Counted from the first letter of the stretch, positions 25,908-35,263 are shown. The stretch is DNA of 64,000 nucleotides from Oscillospiraceae bacterium (GCA_009777235.1 WRMH01000012.1:1-64000); one strand, 5' to 3'. Numbers and translations: made by a program. Notes: generated by a model not told the origin, from the letters alone.

Positions 25908-26870
25908 TTAGACCACCTCGACATTTCTTGCGGCATTTCCGGCGGCTGTGGCAGCGGCGGTAAATGAATCATGAAGCAGACGAACATTGAGCTCGTCTAT
26001 TATATCATCTATATATTCCGGCCACTCCCGACTGCCAAGCTCCGCCAGCGCTTTTTGCGCCGCGCCTTTATCACATATATTGCACGCTAATCTAACCTCG
26101 TTTAGCTTCGCCCGAAAATAAGCCGTCTCTTCTTTTATGTTTCCATCGGCCGCGCCGTGCAAGGCCGCCTCGCTTTTTCTTATTAGCTCTTCAAGTTTGC
26201 GTATAAACACCGGAGTTTGCTCTGCCATCAGGAGTGTATCATTGGCCTCGGACGCTTTTTCCAATTCGTAAGCATCTTTAGAAAGCTCTGTTTCTCCGAT
26301 ACTAAGCAACGCGCTTTTCATTCCATGAAGCGTAACCGTATATAAATGTATATCCGCCCCGCTTTGCGCCTTAATTTTATCGTCCATATCTTTGAGCGTT
26401 TTGACAGCTTTTGCGGCATCAATCAAAAACAGCTCTTCCACATCGGGCAAAACCAAATTAGCGTCGGACAGGGAGTTTTGACCGGTACAATTTTGCATTA
26501 TTTCTTCCAGCTGCTCCGGGCTGATGGGTTTTGCCGCATATCGGTCAAAACCGTTTTCTAAAAACATTGCCCCATGCTTTTCTTCCGTATCGGCGGTGAG
26601 CGCGACAATGCACCCGGTATATCCCATGCCGCGTATTTTTTTTGTCGCTTCAATGCCGTGCATTATCGGCATCATGTGATCCATAAAAATAACATCGTAT
26701 ATATTACCGTCTTTGATTTTATCAATGGCCTCAAAACCGCTTTCCGCGGTGTCAACATACAGGTCATATGAGGAGAGCATTTCACGCAGGATATATATGT
26801 TTATGCTCACGTCATCTACTATAAGGACTCGGCTTTGCCGCGCTTTTTCAGACATACCGGGAATACTCAC
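25908..26870 (-). CDS. Response regulator with Hpt-like domain
   Basis: A 320-residue protein. The N-terminal receiver domain (about 12-130) has the acidic pocket VDD, the phospho-acceptor Asp in FMDHMMP, the Thr in ALTAD and the Lys in AAKPIS. The second half holds a histidine-phosphotransfer-like helix bundle with LHGMKSALLSIGE (His near 190). There is no DNA-binding output domain. Its start overlaps the merR stop by 4 bp, and the hybrid kinase gene lies upstream on the same strand, so a phosphorelay is likely. Confidence 0.85.
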   Translation of the reverse strand: MSIPGMSEKARQSRVLIVDDVSINIYILREMLSSYDLYVDTAESGFEAIDKIKDGNIYDVIFMDHMMPIMHGIEATKKIRGMGYTGCIVALTADTEEKHGAMFLENGFDRYAAKPISPEQLEEIMQNCTGQNSLSDANLVLPDVEELFLIDAAKAVKTLKDMDDKIKAQSGADIHLYTVTLHGMKSALLSIGETELSKDAYELEKASEANDTLLMAEQTPVFIRKLEELIRKSEAALHGAADGNIKEETAYFRAKLNEVRLACNICDKGAAQKALAELGSREWPEYIDDIIDELNVRLLHDSFTAAATAAGNAARNVEVV

Positions 26871-27676
26871 TTTCTTTTGTTTTTGATCGGCACCGATACC
26901 TGTATCAAAAATCGGTTCGGGTCATCTACGACTATCTCGTCAAACAAATATATCTCATAAACAGGCCCGCCGACTGCTATGTTGTTTTCCTTTGCGTAGT
27001 TTTTCATGCGCTCCGGCAAATCTCCGAGCTTACCGTAATTGCCCCTCGCATATCCGACAAGATATTCGCCCGCTTCTTTTTTGTCGCGGCCTGTCGGGAA
27101 TTGTGAAAAAAATCTCGACGGCTCACCGGGCTTTTCCAAGAATATATCCATACTATCATAAAAACCGCCTACAGGATATGCCGAATCTATCTTTTTTTCT
27201 TTCATTTTTCCGATAAACTTAAAAAAGCTGTCGTAAAAATACCCACTGCTGTAATCATTAAGCTCGCCGATTTCAATTGGTTTTTCTGTCATATACACAG
27301 TGGTAATCGCGTTTTCATCGGCATTTAACCCCTCTGAAATAAGCTCGGTGTATGCGTGAATGAGGGCATATGCCTGTTGCAGGCGAAAGAGTTCTTTATT
27401 CAGCTCTAATTCATGGTTTTTCAGTATATCAAGAAATTGACGAGGGGTTTCGTGGTGGCGGGCATCGAAAATCCTCTTTATCGGGATTTTGAGGTGCTGC
27501 ATAACATTTATGCAGTTTACCGCAATGGCTTGCGACGCCGTATAGTAGCGATAACCATTCTCGCCGCGTTTTATGGGTTGAAACAGTTTAAGCTCATCAT
27601 AGTACCGGAGCTTAGACTGGCTGATGCCTGTAAGGTCGGAAAACTTCTTGATAGACAAAAGGTCTTGTTCGTTCAC
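26867..27676 (-). CDS. MerR-family regulator with GyrI-like domain
   Basis: A 269-residue regulator starting with GTG after GGAGGGAGGTG. The N-terminal HTH is IKKFSDLTGISQSKLRYYDELKLFQP, followed by a coiled coil. The C-terminal half (about 120-265) resembles a GyrI effector-binding fold (VYMTEKPIEIGEL, GGPVYEIYLFDEIV). It is placed between a hybrid kinase gene and a REC-Hpt gene, which is rare and suggests a link between small-molecule sensing and the phosphorelay. Confidence 0.85.
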   Translation of the reverse strand: MNEQDLLSIKKFSDLTGISQSKLRYYDELKLFQPIKRGENGYRYYTASQAIAVNCINVMQHLKIPIKRIFDARHHETPRQFLDILKNHELELNKELFRLQQAYALIHAYTELISEGLNADENAITTVYMTEKPIEIGELNDYSSGYFYDSFFKFIGKMKEKKIDSAYPVGGFYDSMDIFLEKPGEPSRFFSQFPTGRDKKEAGEYLVGYARGNYGKLGDLPERMKNYAKENNIAVGGPVYEIYLFDEIVVDDPNRFLIQVSVPIKNKRK

Positions 27677-27762
27677 GAAAGAACACCTCCCTCCATTTGT
27701 GCCCTAACAGCAATCTCGGTATATGGATTTTTCACATCAAAATGCAGCAATTGCAATCATTT

Positions 27763-27793
27763 GAGGAATTCTTTAATTTTTAAAGAATTCCTC
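27763..27793 (-). terminator. Perfect 14-bp hairpin after the hybrid kinase gene
   Basis: gaggaattctttaa and ttaaagaattcctc are perfectly complementary with a ttt loop. It lies 8 bp after the kinase stop. No clear T run follows on the minus strand, so it may only slow or protect the transcript. Confidence 0.5.
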
Positions 27794-27800
27794 CCCACGG

Positions 27801-30509
27801 TTATTTGCCGCGAAGAAATTCTTTTATCAACTGATCGAGCATACGCGAATCAAGCGGCTTTGCGAGAAACGCGTCAAACCCGCTCGCCAATAGCTTTTCG
27901 GATTGCCCGACAAGCACATTTGCCGTGAGGGCAACAATTTTCCCCTTATAACCCATATCACGAAGAATCGCCGTTGCCTCAATGCCATCCATTTTCGGCA
28001 TCAGATGATCCATAAAAATAATATCGTACCCGCCGGTCTCTTTGACCATTTCGATAGCATCATACCCTGTGTATGCCGTATCAATGATGAGCCCATACGG
28101 TTTTAGCATACCTCTCGTAACATAAACATTTGATCTCACATCGTCAACGATAAGCACTCTCTTGTCGGGCATACGCATCCTTGCGATTTGAGTCCTCTCT
28201 TTAATGCTGTTTCTTTGGTATTTGAAACTGCGGATATTTTCCGCGACCTTTGCGCCGCAAACTTCCATATCCTCGCGTTTTTGCGGTATGTAAATCGTAA
28301 ATTCCGTGCCCTCGCCTATTTTGCTTTGCACAAAAATCTCACCGTTCATAAGGTCAAGCATTTTCTTTGTTATGCTAAGTCCAAGTCCGGCGCCAATTGT
28401 TGTGCGATTTATATCCAAGTTAAATCGCGTATACTCCTCATAGAGCCTGTCAAGCTGCTCCTCCGACAGACCTTGACCTGTATCCTTGACCCGAAATACC
28501 ATCATGCAGTCATTCTCCGCCCCTTGCACCGGCTCGGAATAAACCTTAAACTCGATTGTGCCTTCGCCCGTATACTTAAACGCGTTGGAGACAACATTAT
28601 TCAAAACCTGTTTTACTCTGATTTCATCGCCATACAGGTTTAGCGGTGTTTTGGCGTCTATATCCACAATAAATTCTATTGACTTATCATATTTTAGTAT
28701 GTTGAGCTGAGCAACGTCATTTATAAGGCTTGGGACATTGTATTTTATAAGTCTAAGCTCCATTTTGCCAGCTTCAATCTTGGAAAGATCAAGTATGTCA
28801 TTGATGATGCCAAGCAGCAAATCGCCCGATTCATATATCTTCATCATCGCTTCTTTGGCGTCGGTATCAAGGTTTTCGTTATTTAGCGAAATCTCGGCAA
28901 TACCCAAAATCGCGTTCATGGGAGTGCGTATCTCATGGCTCATGTTCGCTAAAAATGTGCTTTTATGCCGGTTTGTTTCTTCCGCGTATTCCTTTGCGGA
29001 AATAAGCTGCGTTTTTGCCGCGTGTCTTTGAAAAGCCCCCGTCAAAGTATTTGTGAGATACGCGGCGACGCCTATATGATTTTTACCCCATTTTCCGCTG
29101 TTATTTTCTCGCGCAAAATCCAAAACCGCGTGGATTTTGCCGTCAACATAAATGCCCGCGCAAAGGTAATTTGTGAAATTTATCCTATGCGGAGCCATAA
29201 TATCATGTATCTCACCGTCGTCAGAGCAGATATAAAATTTTTCCTTGCCTTGGAATCGCAGAATAATATCATTTAAAGCATCCGTGACAATAACCTCATT
29301 GCCCGGATCGGTGAGCCGATCATATTTGGGGTTTACCCATTCGTTTGAGCAGCAATATATGCGCTCATCGTCAGCTTTTCTGATGTAAAGCCGAATTTGC
29401 GCAATATCCATCCATCTGCCTATTGTGCGAATGGTCTTGGTAATAAGGCTGCTTAGCTCTTCATCAGAATCACCGCCAAACAAAAACTCTTGAGATATTT
29501 CATTCATGAGCCCCTGCCACTGAAACTGCTTGTCAATTACTTTGCTTGATTTCCTTGACGCTATGACAAGTACGACAGATATAATGCCGCCGCAAAGTGC
29601 GGTAATTATAATCAGCAAATTTAGATAGTTTCTGTTTGCCATAGCTTCATCAACATTTACAGCGGTAGATATCATGCCGATTATGTTGCCGTGGTAAATC
29701 AGGGGCGTGTAATGCACTCCGTAATAGTTGCCGTAGAGCTTCCCGATACCCATATATTCGTCGCTGTTTTTTTCAAAAATAGCGTCAGTTACATCGTCGT
29801 CGGCATATGTGCCAATGGCGCGTAAACCGTCTTCATCGGTAAGCGTAGTCACAAAACGCATATTGCCTAAGAAAATCGCGACCTCACATCCCGTGCGTTC
29901 TTTATATGTGTCCACGTACTTCGCATTGGTCAAATCGAACAGGCATGTCACAATGCCCAAAAGGGTTTCCCCATCGTATATGGGGTATAGTGTCGTAGCG
30001 ACCAACGTCGTATTATCAATCATAAATGTAAGAGCAGCCACGCCCTCGCCCGTTTCAAACACTTTTTGCACATCTGGATTTGTCATCAGATTATATCCGT
30101 TTTTCGGCAACGGATAATCACGCTCCCCGCTATCCGTCCGGGCAAGCGCGGTTCCCTCAGAGTCTGTAACGCTCAAAAAATCATATCCGAACAAAAAGTC
30201 ATCTAATATTTTTTTGATCGTATCGTAGTTTTCATCTGTCAGCTCGTGATCGTTGGCGTCATATTCTTTTATCGCGTTTATCAAAGCCTCATGCTGCGCT
30301 ATCAGTACGCCCCGTGTCATAGCCCTTTCGGAAAGCTCGCCGAGATAATTAACAAATCCCTGCTTGGCAGCTATGGTGCGATCGAGTGAAAGCTGATTGA
30401 TGATTTGATTAGTTTGGTGTTGGGTAATAAAAATCATCACGCCCAACGTAACGATCAATACCACTACCAAAATGACAAGTGTCCTGCCTACCATTCTGCG
30501 TGAGAACAA
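27801..30509 (-). CDS. Hybrid sensor histidine kinase (Cache, GAF, HisKA, HATPase, REC)
   Basis: A membrane kinase of about 902 residues. Two transmembrane helices (about 10-30 and 300-320) flank an extracellular Cache-type sensor domain. A GAF-like domain follows, then HisKA with NMSHEIRTPMNAILG, HATPase_c with N box NNVVSNAFKYT and G boxes DTGQGL and GAGLGLSI, and a receiver domain with FMDHLMPKMDG. A TTG start at 30509 is preferred because GGAGG lies 7 nt before it. Upstream in-frame codons to 30584 have no ribosome binding site. It shares its receiver style with the REC-Hpt protein two genes downstream. Confidence 0.9.
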   Translation of the reverse strand: MFSRRMVGRTLVILVVVLIVTLGVMIFITQHQTNQIINQLSLDRTIAAKQGFVNYLGELSERAMTRGVLIAQHEALINAIKEYDANDHELTDENYDTIKKILDDFLFGYDFLSVTDSEGTALARTDSGERDYPLPKNGYNLMTNPDVQKVFETGEGVAALTFMIDNTTLVATTLYPIYDGETLLGIVTCLFDLTNAKYVDTYKERTGCEVAIFLGNMRFVTTLTDEDGLRAIGTYADDDVTDAIFEKNSDEYMGIGKLYGNYYGVHYTPLIYHGNIIGMISTAVNVDEAMANRNYLNLLIIITALCGGIISVVLVIASRKSSKVIDKQFQWQGLMNEISQEFLFGGDSDEELSSLITKTIRTIGRWMDIAQIRLYIRKADDERIYCCSNEWVNPKYDRLTDPGNEVIVTDALNDIILRFQGKEKFYICSDDGEIHDIMAPHRINFTNYLCAGIYVDGKIHAVLDFARENNSGKWGKNHIGVAAYLTNTLTGAFQRHAAKTQLISAKEYAEETNRHKSTFLANMSHEIRTPMNAILGIAEISLNNENLDTDAKEAMMKIYESGDLLLGIINDILDLSKIEAGKMELRLIKYNVPSLINDVAQLNILKYDKSIEFIVDIDAKTPLNLYGDEIRVKQVLNNVVSNAFKYTGEGTIEFKVYSEPVQGAENDCMMVFRVKDTGQGLSEEQLDRLYEEYTRFNLDINRTTIGAGLGLSITKKMLDLMNGEIFVQSKIGEGTEFTIYIPQKREDMEVCGAKVAENIRSFKYQRNSIKERTQIARMRMPDKRVLIVDDVRSNVYVTRGMLKPYGLIIDTAYTGYDAIEMVKETGGYDIIFMDHLMPKMDGIEATAILRDMGYKGKIVALTANVLVGQSEKLLASGFDAFLAKPLDSRMLDQLIKEFLRGK

Positions 30510-30845
30510 ATCACCACCTCCGTCCCCCAAAGCTATGATACCAGCCATTATAGGGATTGTCAATCTTGAACTGCAAATAGCCAAAACCTTGAAGCGCTTT
30601 AATGTTTTTGTATGTTTCGGATATGCTTTTCAACATACGTCAGTGGCAATTTACCTTTATGTTTTTAATGTGCCGCAGGGCGCGGCCGTTGATTTAACCG
30701 ACTTTTCGCGTTTCTTTTTGCTTCTCGCTTTTGAGATAAAAATTTTTACGGAAAACTATTGACTTTCAAGCCCTTGAATCCGTTATTTTATGGTTATGGT
30801 TATGGTTGTAGCGGCTCGCCTGCGGCGGGTCGGGGAGGTTTTATC

Positions 30846-31400
30846 ATGAGTGACAGTATTTTTGCTCATAACACAAAGCATACGGGCTTTACGTTAGACA
30901 GCCTTGGCGACGTCGCGAAATGGCGCGGCGGCCTGTGGGAGGACATTCCCCTGATCTCCTATCGGCTTATGCAATACTCCATGCTCTCTGTGCTGACCGA
31001 TGAGCATGGGCTTGAACAGGCAAATGAGTATTTCCGCCGCGCCGGACATTTGGCGGGCTTGGAGTTTGCGGAAAATACACTGTTATTAGACACGGATTTC
31101 AACACATTTGTATTCGATTTGCAAACTACGCTAAAGAAGCTAAAAATCGGAATTTTACATATTGACTCATTTGACCCGGATACCTACGAAATAGCTTGTA
31201 CCGTATGTCAGGATTGCGATTGTGGCGATCTGCCCGTCACAAATGAAAATGTACGCATTTATGACGAAGGATTTATCGCCGGAATTCTTGAAGCCTTTAC
31301 GGGCATATCATACCGCGTCCGCAAAACCAACTGCTGTTGCGCGAGCGGCGTCATGGCATATCGGTTTAGCTCTGTTTCCTCTTTGGATAACGCTCCATAG
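30846..31400 (+). CDS. V4R (4-vinyl reductase) domain protein
   Basis: A 184-residue cytosolic protein. The C-terminal half (about 100-175) fits the V4R domain, with ACTVCQDCDCGDLP, YDEGFIAGILEAFTG and a cysteine cluster NCCCASG. V4R domains bind small hydrophobic or metal-containing ligands and often feed signals to kinases. The ATG at 30846 has GGGGAGG before it. An eroded kinase gene follows, so this was probably a two-gene sensor module. Upstream, ggttat occurs three times in tandem. Confidence 0.8.
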   Translation: MSDSIFAHNTKHTGFTLDSLGDVAKWRGGLWEDIPLISYRLMQYSMLSVLTDEHGLEQANEYFRRAGHLAGLEFAENTLLLDTDFNTFVFDLQTTLKKLKIGILHIDSFDPDTYEIACTVCQDCDCGDLPVTNENVRIYDEGFIAGILEAFTGISYRVRKTNCCCASGVMAYRFSSVSSLDNAP

Positions 31401-31489
31401 CGTTCAATAGGCAAAATTTCGCTGCAACCGCCACACACGGCGGCGCACAATAAATACCAAACGGTCAAACTGAAGGGAGGTGAGTTCCG

Positions 31490-31749
31490 ATGAGTCCCGT
31501 TGCCGAAAAATTGTTTGACTACCTACACGATATGATATATAACCCCTCACATGCCGGATCGGATGTAACAAAACTACCCAAACCTTTCAAGATTTCGGCA
31601 GCGGGACAACGGGCTATATTATTTTACGATGGCGGAGCTTTCCGAAAAGAGATTATCCTGCGCTTCTTCCATCAATAAAGAGAAAACCATACCCGTGTGT
31701 TCGTCCGTTGACGCGGGTATATTTTGCTTGCGCGGACAAACAAAATAGG
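31490..31749 (+). pseudogene. Eroded N-terminal part of a histidine kinase
   Basis: A good ribosome binding site (GGGAGGTGAG) precedes an ATG. The first 31 residues, LFDYLHDMIYNPSHAG...LPKPF, match the start of kinases found beside V4R genes. A shift to the third frame continues as FQDFGSG, and a further shift continues as GLYYFTMAELSEKRLS, which are the expected next blocks. Nothing of the kinase core follows, and a serine recombinase gene starts right after. At least two frameshifts and a large deletion are needed to explain it. Confidence 0.6.
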
Positions 31750-31759
31750 AGGAACGCAA

Positions 31760-32347
31760 ATGAATATCTATGGCTATATCCGCGTATCGGATGTCTCGCA
31801 AAATTTAGACCGTCAGCAAATCGCCATGGACGAGCTGAAAATCCCAAAAGGTAATATTTTCACGGACAAGCAGAGCGGCAAAAACACGGCGCGGCCGGGC
31901 TTGCAGCGGCTGTTCTCCACAGTTGCGCACGGCGACACCGTCATCGTCGAATCGGTCAGCCGGTTTGCCCGTAATACGAGGGATTTATTAGACTTGATTG
32001 ACCGGCTTACCCGCAAAGGGGTTGAGTTTGTCAGCCTGAAAGAACGCATTGATACCACGACCCCCACGGGTAAGTTCATGCTGACGGTATTCGGCGCGGT
32101 GGCGGAGCTTGAGCGCGGATATATCCTGCAACGCCAAGCGGAAGGCATAGCGGCAGCAAAACGGCGCGGCGTTCATCTTGGCAGGCCGATAAAGAAGCCG
32201 CCCGAAAACTTTGGCGAGCTGGTGCAAGCGTGGGAAAATAAGCAAATTCCGCTCTCAAAAGTCCTTGAGCAGTGCGGAGGCATGTGCGCGGCGACATTTT
32301 ACCGCAGGCTCTCCGAATACCGCTCAAAACGCAGGCGCAGGCGGTGA
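31760..32347 (+). CDS. Serine recombinase (resolvase/invertase family)
   Basis: A 195-residue small serine recombinase. The nucleophile Ser is in YGYIRVSD, and the catalytic arginines lie in ESVSRFARNTRDLLDL. ERGYILQRQAEGIAAAKRRG forms the dimer helix and an HTH follows (about 150-190). AGGAGG precedes the ATG at 31760. It stands at the left edge of the accessory island, where it may act on the cassette-like units or on its own element. No inverted gixes or res sites were recognised. Confidence 0.92.
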   Translation: MNIYGYIRVSDVSQNLDRQQIAMDELKIPKGNIFTDKQSGKNTARPGLQRLFSTVAHGDTVIVESVSRFARNTRDLLDLIDRLTRKGVEFVSLKERIDTTTPTGKFMLTVFGAVAELERGYILQRQAEGIAAAKRRGVHLGRPIKKPPENFGELVQAWENKQIPLSKVLEQCGGMCAATFYRRLSEYRSKRRRRR

Positions 32348-32534
32348 AAAGACTCTTTTCCGGTTTCTTTCATTATTTGTAAGAAACGGTCATTTCAAGC
32401 CTTTGCGTATTCAGAGGTCGTTTGCTAAACGGAAAATCTGAGTAGAAATCCGGCAGGACTTGTGGTATATTAGTCGCGCGCGGTTGCTCCAACGCTTGCG
32501 GAAGAATTCGACGGTGGGGTGTCTATTGCATATA

Positions 32535-32590
32535 TTTAGGCGTTATGTTAAATTCCCACTGGTGCGGTGCGAGTTTGTTTACAATCCTTT
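32535..32590 (+). repeat. Boundary repeat 1 of the cassette-like array
   Basis: Contains ggcgttatgtt, a core-site-like end, followed by aaattcccact and tgcggtgcgag, closely related to the repeat at 34312-34350. The intergenic region 32348-32722 holds nothing else clear. The next gene starts 130 bp on. Confidence 0.45.
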
Positions 32591-32722
32591 GAATTATGTA
32601 AGGTTTTATTAATGCCGTTTTATAAATGCTAGACAATTTCCAGATACAAATGGTGAGATTTTCTGATATACTAATTGGTGTCGAATGGATAACCAGATAT
32701 TAGAGTTAGGAGAGGATCGTAT

Positions 32723-33184
32723 ATGGGAAATAGACTTGAAACACTACGCAACAGAATCGACAAACTCATAAATCATGACGATATTCGCATGTGTATTTCT
32801 CACACATATGGAGTAGCTCAGTTTTGCACTTTGCTGGCCATGAAAAGAAATATGGATGTTGAGCTCGCTACGACTTGTGGGATGTTGCATGACATACACT
32901 GGATAACAGGTGGAAGTAGCGATAACCATGCGTCAAAAGGAGCAGATCAGGCAAAAATAATATTGAAGGCAATGAACACATATAGTGATGGCGAAATAGA
33001 ATTAATTACTACGGCTATTATGAAACATAGTGATAAAAAGTCAGTTGATGAGCCCTATGATGAGTTGCTGAAGGATGCCGATGTAATGAATCATTGCCTC
33101 TATAACGCTGATTTTCCGATAGCCAAATCGGAGTTGGGTCGGTATAAAAATCTACTCAAAGAGTTTGATATTACCCACGATTAG
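32723..33184 (+). CDS. HD-domain phosphohydrolase
   Basis: A 153-residue HD-superfamily protein. The metal ligands are His in SHTYGVAQF, His-Asp in GMLHDIHW, His in IMKHSD and Asp in LLKDADVMN. Stand-alone HD proteins of this size hydrolyse nucleotides or phosphate esters. The substrate is unknown. It is the first of three cassette-like genes, all on the plus strand and without visible promoters between them. TTAGGAGAGG lies before the ATG. Confidence 0.85.
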   Translation: MGNRLETLRNRIDKLINHDDIRMCISHTYGVAQFCTLLAMKRNMDVELATTCGMLHDIHWITGGSSDNHASKGADQAKIILKAMNTYSDGEIELITTAIMKHSDKKSVDEPYDELLKDADVMNHCLYNADFPIAKSELGRYKNLLKEFDITHD

Positions 33185-33220
33185 GCATAATAAGAAGATA
33201 AGTGGAACAAATCCGGGCAA

Positions 33221-33385
33221 ACGGCATATAACAAGCAGCTTAGCGAAATGTCGGTCGGTGTGGAAGCCGCCGTGCCGCCGCGCCCCCGTCCGCTTGCGAA
33301 AGCCGTTGCTGCTCTGCCCCCCCGTCCGCCACTTCGTGGGGCCGCCTGGCGTTTTACGCCATTTGGCTTAGTCTTATGGAGTCGG
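33221..33385 (+). repeat. attC-like palindromic repeat 2 of the cassette-like array
   Basis: Starts catataacaagcagcttagc, shared with repeats 3 and 4. It continues cggtcggtgtggaa and cgcccccgtccgcttg, shared with repeat 4, and holds hairpins ccac-ttc-gtgg and ggcgt-ttt-acgcc. The far end (about 33358-33379) is an imperfect inverted copy of the start. It is GC-rich compared with its neighbours and has no coding content. Confidence 0.5.
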
Positions 33386-33472
33386 CAAGAAGATTATTGA
33401 CAGAAAACTCAATAATGGTGTAGGATGTATAGTAACTATCAATGACTTCGTTTTGCGGAGGTTTATAAAACT

Positions 33473-33823
33473 GTGTTAGAGAACAAGGCGGTAAAGCGAA
33501 TGGAAACAAGAATTCAAAAGGAGTTAGATCTAATTAAAGAAAGCGTACTGCAAATTGTTCCAGCAGAAGCAATTTATCTGTTCGGTTCTTATGCCTACGG
33601 AACCCCGTGTGAAGAGAGCGATCTTGATATATATGTAGTTGTGCCAGATGGCGTTGCCGGTTTGATTGAGTTGCAGGCGGAAGTTAGGGAGCTTCTTTGG
33701 AAGAAAAGATCGCTTTCCCTAGATTTGCTTATGGGACATTCAAGCGTTTTTAACCGTAGAAAGAGCGGTCCTACGCTTGAGAGAGTTATTGCCCAGAAAG
33801 GAAGAATGTTGTATGGAGCATGA
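33473..33823 (+). CDS. mntA: MNT-type nucleotidyltransferase antitoxin
   Basis: A 116-residue minimal nucleotidyltransferase. The motif GSYAYGTPCEESDLDIYVV holds the GSx10DxD site, and a third acidic residue may be in SLDLL. In MNT-HEPN pairs this enzyme adds AMP to the toxin and silences it. The GTG start at 33473 has GGAGG 11 nt before it. The HEPN gene overlaps its end by 11 bp, so the two are co-translated. Confidence 0.88.
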   Translation: MLENKAVKRMETRIQKELDLIKESVLQIVPAEAIYLFGSYAYGTPCEESDLDIYVVVPDGVAGLIELQAEVRELLWKKRSLSLDLLMGHSSVFNRRKSGPTLERVIAQKGRMLYGA

Positions 33824-34292
33824 ATATGTTGTCGAATGGTTTAAGTTTGCAGATATAGATTTGGCATCTGCTGAGTATTTGCGCGGGATGCACCCGCAAC
33901 CATTGGAGATTATCTGCTATCACTGTCAGCAATCGGCAGAAAAATTCCTTAAAGGATTTCTGATATATAGCGGAGTTATGGAGTCTCCGAAAACTCACAG
34001 CCTAGATGACTTATGTGAGTTGTGTTCTGGATTTGATGAACTTTTCCGTGAGATTAGTAAAGCCTGCAATGTTCTGACAGCTTATGGAGTACAGCCGCGC
34101 TATCCAAATGAAATGCTAATATCCGAAAGTGATATGCATAAAGCTATAGAATATGCTCACCAAATTTGTGATTTTGAATTGTTAAGTAAAGTGCGCAACG
34201 AAATTACGCAATCAAATGCGATACTGGATAGTAGCGCTATGGCATCTGATAAGAATGGTGCGGAAGAAGAATCTCCGCCAAACGTCACATAA
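33813..34292 (+). CDS. hepT: HEPN-domain toxin partner of MNT
   Basis: A 159-residue helical protein. HEPN features are EWFKFADIDLASAEYL, CYHCQQSAEKFLKGFLIYSG, KTHSLDDL and a late YP in QPRYPNE. The usual RX4-6H ribonuclease motif is not evident, so it may be of the ligand-binding HEPN class. Its start overlaps the MNT gene. The last residues (NVT) and the stop codon are provided by the attC-like repeat that follows, as happens with genes ending in cassette boundaries. Confidence 0.85.
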   Translation: MEHEYVVEWFKFADIDLASAEYLRGMHPQPLEIICYHCQQSAEKFLKGFLIYSGVMESPKTHSLDDLCELCSGFDELFREISKACNVLTAYGVQPRYPNEMLISESDMHKAIEYAHQICDFELLSKVRNEITQSNAILDSSAMASDKNGAEEESPPNVT

Positions 34293-34350
34293 CAAGCGGC
34301 TTGGCGAAATTTCCACTACTGCGGTGCAAGTGTATTGACAAAACCTTGTA
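34285..34350 (+). repeat. attC-like repeat 3 of the cassette-like array
   Basis: Starts cacataacaagcggcttggc as in repeats 2 and 4, then switches to aaatttccact and tgcggtgcaag as in repeat 1. It lacks a clear second palindrome half. It links the two repeat types of this array. Confidence 0.5.
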
Positions 34351-34403
34351 TATGGAATCATTGTAATGTAGATAACTTATATTAACGGAGGAGGTTAGTG
34401 ACA

Positions 34404-35147
34404 GTGCAAAACAACTATTATTTTACAAAGAAATGGGATGAAGCTCAAATACTATTCAAGGAATTCAAATTAGTCACCTTTGGAAACAAAAAGCATCTTA
34501 TGGCGATGATTGAACATGTAAAGCCGGAAGAACTACTAAAATATGTTGATTTTTCAAATATCATAATCATAGACAAACAAACAATGCGAAAGACAGCTTT
34601 TCCTGGTACATTGTTTATTTCGGATGAGCGGATTTTTTTCCGTCGAGCCATACAGATGCCGAATGTTGCATCTTATTATGAATATCCATTTAAAACACTG
34701 CGTTCGGTATCGTCTCGAGGAAATGGATTAACAGGAGGAAAGATTAAATTCAGTACAGATGAGCATGAAGTTACTTTCTTGGTTTCTTATCATGCCACTG
34801 TTATAGCTAGAGTTACTGAGATTATCGACTGTGTAATTAAAACGGCGGTTGAGGTACAGCAAAAGGCTTTAGGCACCACTATAGCAACTATCGCCGCTGT
34901 TGAGTGCGGCCGTTGCGGAGCTGTTAATGTTTTGGAAGAAAACACATCCGTTCCGTGCGAATACTGTGATCGTCCGCTTGTTTTTTCAAGAGCAAATACC
35001 GCTTCCGAAGTTCTGGCAAATCAATGTAATACACAGTCTGCGATAAGTGCTGCAGATGAGCTTATGAAGTTCAAGGCATTGCTCGATTCTGGCGTTATCA
35101 CAGAAGATGAGTTTGCGCAGAAAAAAAAACAATTACTCGGTCTATAA
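34404..35147 (+). CDS. PH/GRAM-like, zinc-ribbon and SHOCT-domain protein
   Basis: A 247-residue protein. Residues 40-150 look like a beta-rich PH/GRAM fold (GTLFISDERIFFRRA, YEYPFKTLRSVSS). A zinc ribbon follows (CGRCGAVN...CEYCDRPL, about 168-192). The C-terminus is a SHOCT helix pair (LMKFKALLDSGVITEDEFAQKKKQLL). SHOCT domains often mediate oligomerisation. The function is unknown. A GTG at 34404 is preferred over GTG 34398 because GGAGGAGG ends 9 nt before it. It is the third cassette-like gene. Confidence 0.75.
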   Translation: MQNNYYFTKKWDEAQILFKEFKLVTFGNKKHLMAMIEHVKPEELLKYVDFSNIIIIDKQTMRKTAFPGTLFISDERIFFRRAIQMPNVASYYEYPFKTLRSVSSRGNGLTGGKIKFSTDEHEVTFLVSYHATVIARVTEIIDCVIKTAVEVQQKALGTTIATIAAVECGRCGAVNVLEENTSVPCEYCDRPLVFSRANTASEVLANQCNTQSAISAADELMKFKALLDSGVITEDEFAQKKKQLLGL

Positions 35148-35263
35148 AGTGTTGTGTTGTATGAGCGCGCATTGATTGACCGATGCGCAATTGGTATCGG
35201 AGCGTGAGGGACGCGCCTATTAAGCGTAATGTGAAGATAGACAGATTCCGTCCGTGGAAAGGT

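Noticed and set aside
33185-33472. CRISPR-like or rRNA-derived GC-rich sequence
   Set aside because: There is no regular repeat-spacer order and no resemblance to rRNA. The palindromic repeats explain the composition.
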